NCBI GenBank assembly: GCA_030431355.1
Contig: JAUIJG010000288.1
Coordinates: forward strand, 1-6,981
Direction: 5' to 3'
DNA: 6,981 bases
DNA from: a bacterium
GTDB taxonomy: Bacteria; Cyanobacteriota; Vampirovibrionia; Obscuribacterales; Obscuribacteraceae
Shown: positions 5,483-6,981 of the stretch, in pieces
Layout: every line of letters begins with the position of its first letter
Numbering within the stretch: the stretch's first letter is position 1
Notes under the pieces: generated by a model
Told to the model about the DNA's origin: nothing
Databases searched by the model: none
What the model saw: the letters and a program-made list of their open reading frames with translations, nothing else
Made by a program: the position numbers and the translations under genes

Positions 5483-6190
5483 TTAAAGCTCGAAGCGATA
5501 TCCCACTCCGTAGACAGAATGAATAACTTCCCGGTCGGGCAGATGCTGGGAGATCTTTTTGCGAATGTTCTTAATATGGCTATCTATGGTCCTGTCCACA
5601 CTATTCTGCTCAGGACTGGTGCACAGTTCATGTAAAAGGGTTCGGGAATAAACTCTCCCTGGTGCCGAAACAAGTTTTTTAAGTAGCTTAAATTCAGTGG
5701 GGGTCAACTCTAATTTTTCACCGTTCACCAGGGCTCTGCCTTCCTCCTCCAACACGGAAATAGGAGAACTCTCCCCGGTGCGCCTGGAGCTTGGTTCGAG
5801 AAAATGTCGCCGCAGTACGGCTTTTACCCTGGCGACCACTTCTCGGGGACTGAAGGGTTTGCAAATGTAATCGTCGGCGCCCATCTCCAGGCCCAATAGT
5901 CTGTCAAGCTCATCAACCCGGGCCGTGACCATTATGATAGGAACCTCGGAAAATTTCCTCACCTCGCGGCAGATGCTCAGACCATCCATACCGGGAAGCA
6001 TCAGATCAAGGATTACAAGATCAGGCGGACTCTGTCTGATCAGATCGACCACGCCCGCACCGGAATCTTGAAATGTGGTATCAAAGCCTGACTGTCGGAG
6101 ATAGTCTATTAATACCGATGCGATTTTCTGTTCATCCTCCACCACCAGGACCCTGGGTTTTGATTGACTTTCAGATTCTGGCATGTTCAC
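5483..6190 (-). CDS. baeR: BaeR-like OmpR/PhoB-family response regulator
   Basis: This 235-residue protein has a receiver domain followed by a winged-helix DNA-binding domain. The receiver shows the acidic cluster E18-D19-E20, phosphoacceptor D62 in VILDLMLPGMDG, switch T89 and conserved K111 in YICKPFSPREVVARVK. The DNA-binding half runs from about 140 to the end, with LTPTEFKLLKKL, the recognition segment TIDSHIKNIRKKI and the wing VYGVGYRFEL. Long stretches such as PPDLVILDLMLPGMDGLSIC and GLEMGADDYICKPFSPREVV closely resemble Escherichia coli BaeR, which controls envelope-stress and efflux genes. The symbol is by resemblance only. The frame opens at a GTG that overlaps the kinase stop by four bases (GTGA). 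An ATG two codons later (6184) has AGGTGA six bases upstream and may be the true start. The gene is transcribed after the kinase, as in baeSR. Confidence 0.9.
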   Translation of the reverse strand: MNMPESESQSKPRVLVVEDEQKIASVLIDYLRQSGFDTTFQDSGAGVVDLIRQSPPDLVILDLMLPGMDGLSICREVRKFSEVPIIMVTARVDELDRLLGLEMGADDYICKPFSPREVVARVKAVLRRHFLEPSSRRTGESSPISVLEEEGRALVNGEKLELTPTEFKLLKKLVSAPGRVYSRTLLHELCTSPEQNSVDRTIDSHIKNIRKKISQHLPDREVIHSVYGVGYRFEL

Positions 6191-6981
6191 TCACCTCTCC
6201 CTTCCAAAGGTAACCTTATTTCTATCCTCAAGCCCCCGATAGGGGACAAAGAGGCATCTATCTCTCCGCTATGGCTCTCCACAATATGCTTGCAAATAGA
6301 GAGCCCGAGACCGGAGCCCCCCAGTTGACGGCTTCGGGAAGAGTCAACCCGATAGAACCGCTCAAATAATCTCCCACACAATTCATCCGGTACACCTGGC
6401 TCGGTATCATCAAACCGAATTACCAGTGTCTTCTCTGATACCAGTGCCGAAACCACAAGTTTGCCACCTGGGTATCGCAGGGAATTTTCCAACAAGTTGG
6501 TAAACAACTGCTTGAGAAGATCGGCATCGCAACGTACTTGAACGACAGATTCGGTCTCTATCTCAGCCTCTAACGCCACTCCCTTCTCTTCGTAACGTCC
6601 TTCAAAGGACTCAAGACTCTCTAGAATCAGTCCGGTTGGATCATAACTGCTGAATCGGCAGGACAACCTACCCATGTCGGCCCGGGAAAGGTCGTAGAGC
6701 TGATCGACCAATCTATTCAAGGCCATTATCTCTCCATGCAAAACTGAAAGAGTCTTGGGGCTGACCTTGCGAACACCGTCTTGAAAAGCTTCTATCTGGG
6801 CTCGCAAAATAGCTATGGGGGTTCTCAGTTCATGGGAGGTATCAGTCATCCATTGCATTCTCGATTGCTCAAGTTTGCTCAAAGATAAAGCAAGTTGATT
6901 GAAGTTTCTGGTCAGCTCTCCCAGCTCATCATCTCTCTCCTGTTCCACCCGGGCTGAAAAATCACCGCCGGCAAGGGACTC
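6187..6981 (-). CDS. baeS: BaeS-like sensor histidine kinase (5' end missing)
   Basis: The open frame continues without interruption to the right edge, so the N-terminal sensor and membrane part is missing; 264 residues are visible. The first 30 or so are the end of a HAMP domain (LAGGDFSARV, then RDDELGELTRNFNQLA). Next come the phosphorylated histidine in MTDTSHELRTP (visible residue 50), the N box LLENSLRY (about 163-170), the G1 box DDTEPGVP, the F box LFERFYRVD and the G2 box GGSGLGLSICKHIVESHSGE. The DxxPGV form of the G1 box and the MQWMTDTSHELRTP / EAFQDGVRK segments resemble Escherichia coli BaeS. It would autophosphorylate at the inner membrane and pass phosphate to D62 of the adjacent regulator. 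The internal GTG at 6948 is not the real start, because HAMP sequence continues upstream of it in frame. The stop overlaps the regulator start by four bases, indicating coupled translation. Confidence 0.92.
   Translation of the reverse strand, partial: ESLAGGDFSARVEQERDDELGELTRNFNQLALSLSKLEQSRMQWMTDTSHELRTPIAILRAQIEAFQDGVRKVSPKTLSVLHGEIMALNRLVDQLYDLSRADMGRLSCRFSSYDPTGLILESLESFEGRYEEKGVALEAEIETESVVQVRCDADLLKQLFTNLLENSLRYPGGKLVVSALVSEKTLVIRFDDTEPGVPDELCGRLFERFYRVDSSRSRQLGGSGLGLSICKHIVESHSGEIDASLSPIGGLRIEIRLPLEGRGE

Overview
The window is a bacterial stretch of roughly even base composition, packed with genes that all read on the minus strand; the right end is therefore upstream. Cleavable signal peptides on two products, strong Shine-Dalgarno sites and a sensor/regulator pair close to the BaeS/BaeR type all suggest a Gram-negative bacterium, most likely a proteobacterium in the broad sense. 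The sequence does not fix the genus. I see no rRNA, tRNA, CRISPR array, insertion sequence or integrase.

In transcription order the layout is as follows. (1) A BaeS-like histidine kinase, cut off by the right edge, overlaps the BaeR-like response regulator by four bases. (2) After an 83-base gap comes an exported PafA-like phosphatase with all expected active-site residues; the gap holds a 20-bp near-perfect dyad. (3) After a 93-base, AT-rich gap with a 19-bp inverted repeat comes an exported repeat protein made of a Gly/Arg/Asn-rich half and seven exact 30-residue repeats. (4) After a 127-base leader that can fold into two successive hairpins with identical GUAA tetraloops comes a 71-residue FlbD-like protein. 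(5) A three-gene run follows: a small VOC (glyoxalase-fold) protein, a renalase-like FAD oxidoreductase, and a thioredoxin-reductase-fold flavoprotein that lacks the CxxC motif and runs off the left edge.

Functionally, the right end is envelope-stress type signalling next to an exported phosphomonoesterase. The centre is an exported, unrecognised repetitive protein. The left end looks like a co-translated redox or metabolite-repair cassette: its two flavoprotein genes overlap by 14 bases, and the VOC stop codon is only 21 bases from the FAD gene's start. Whether the phosphatase or repeat protein belongs to the regulator's regulon is inference from position only. The items I would look at first are the repeat protein, the VOC/renalase-like/reductase cassette and the double tetraloop leader.
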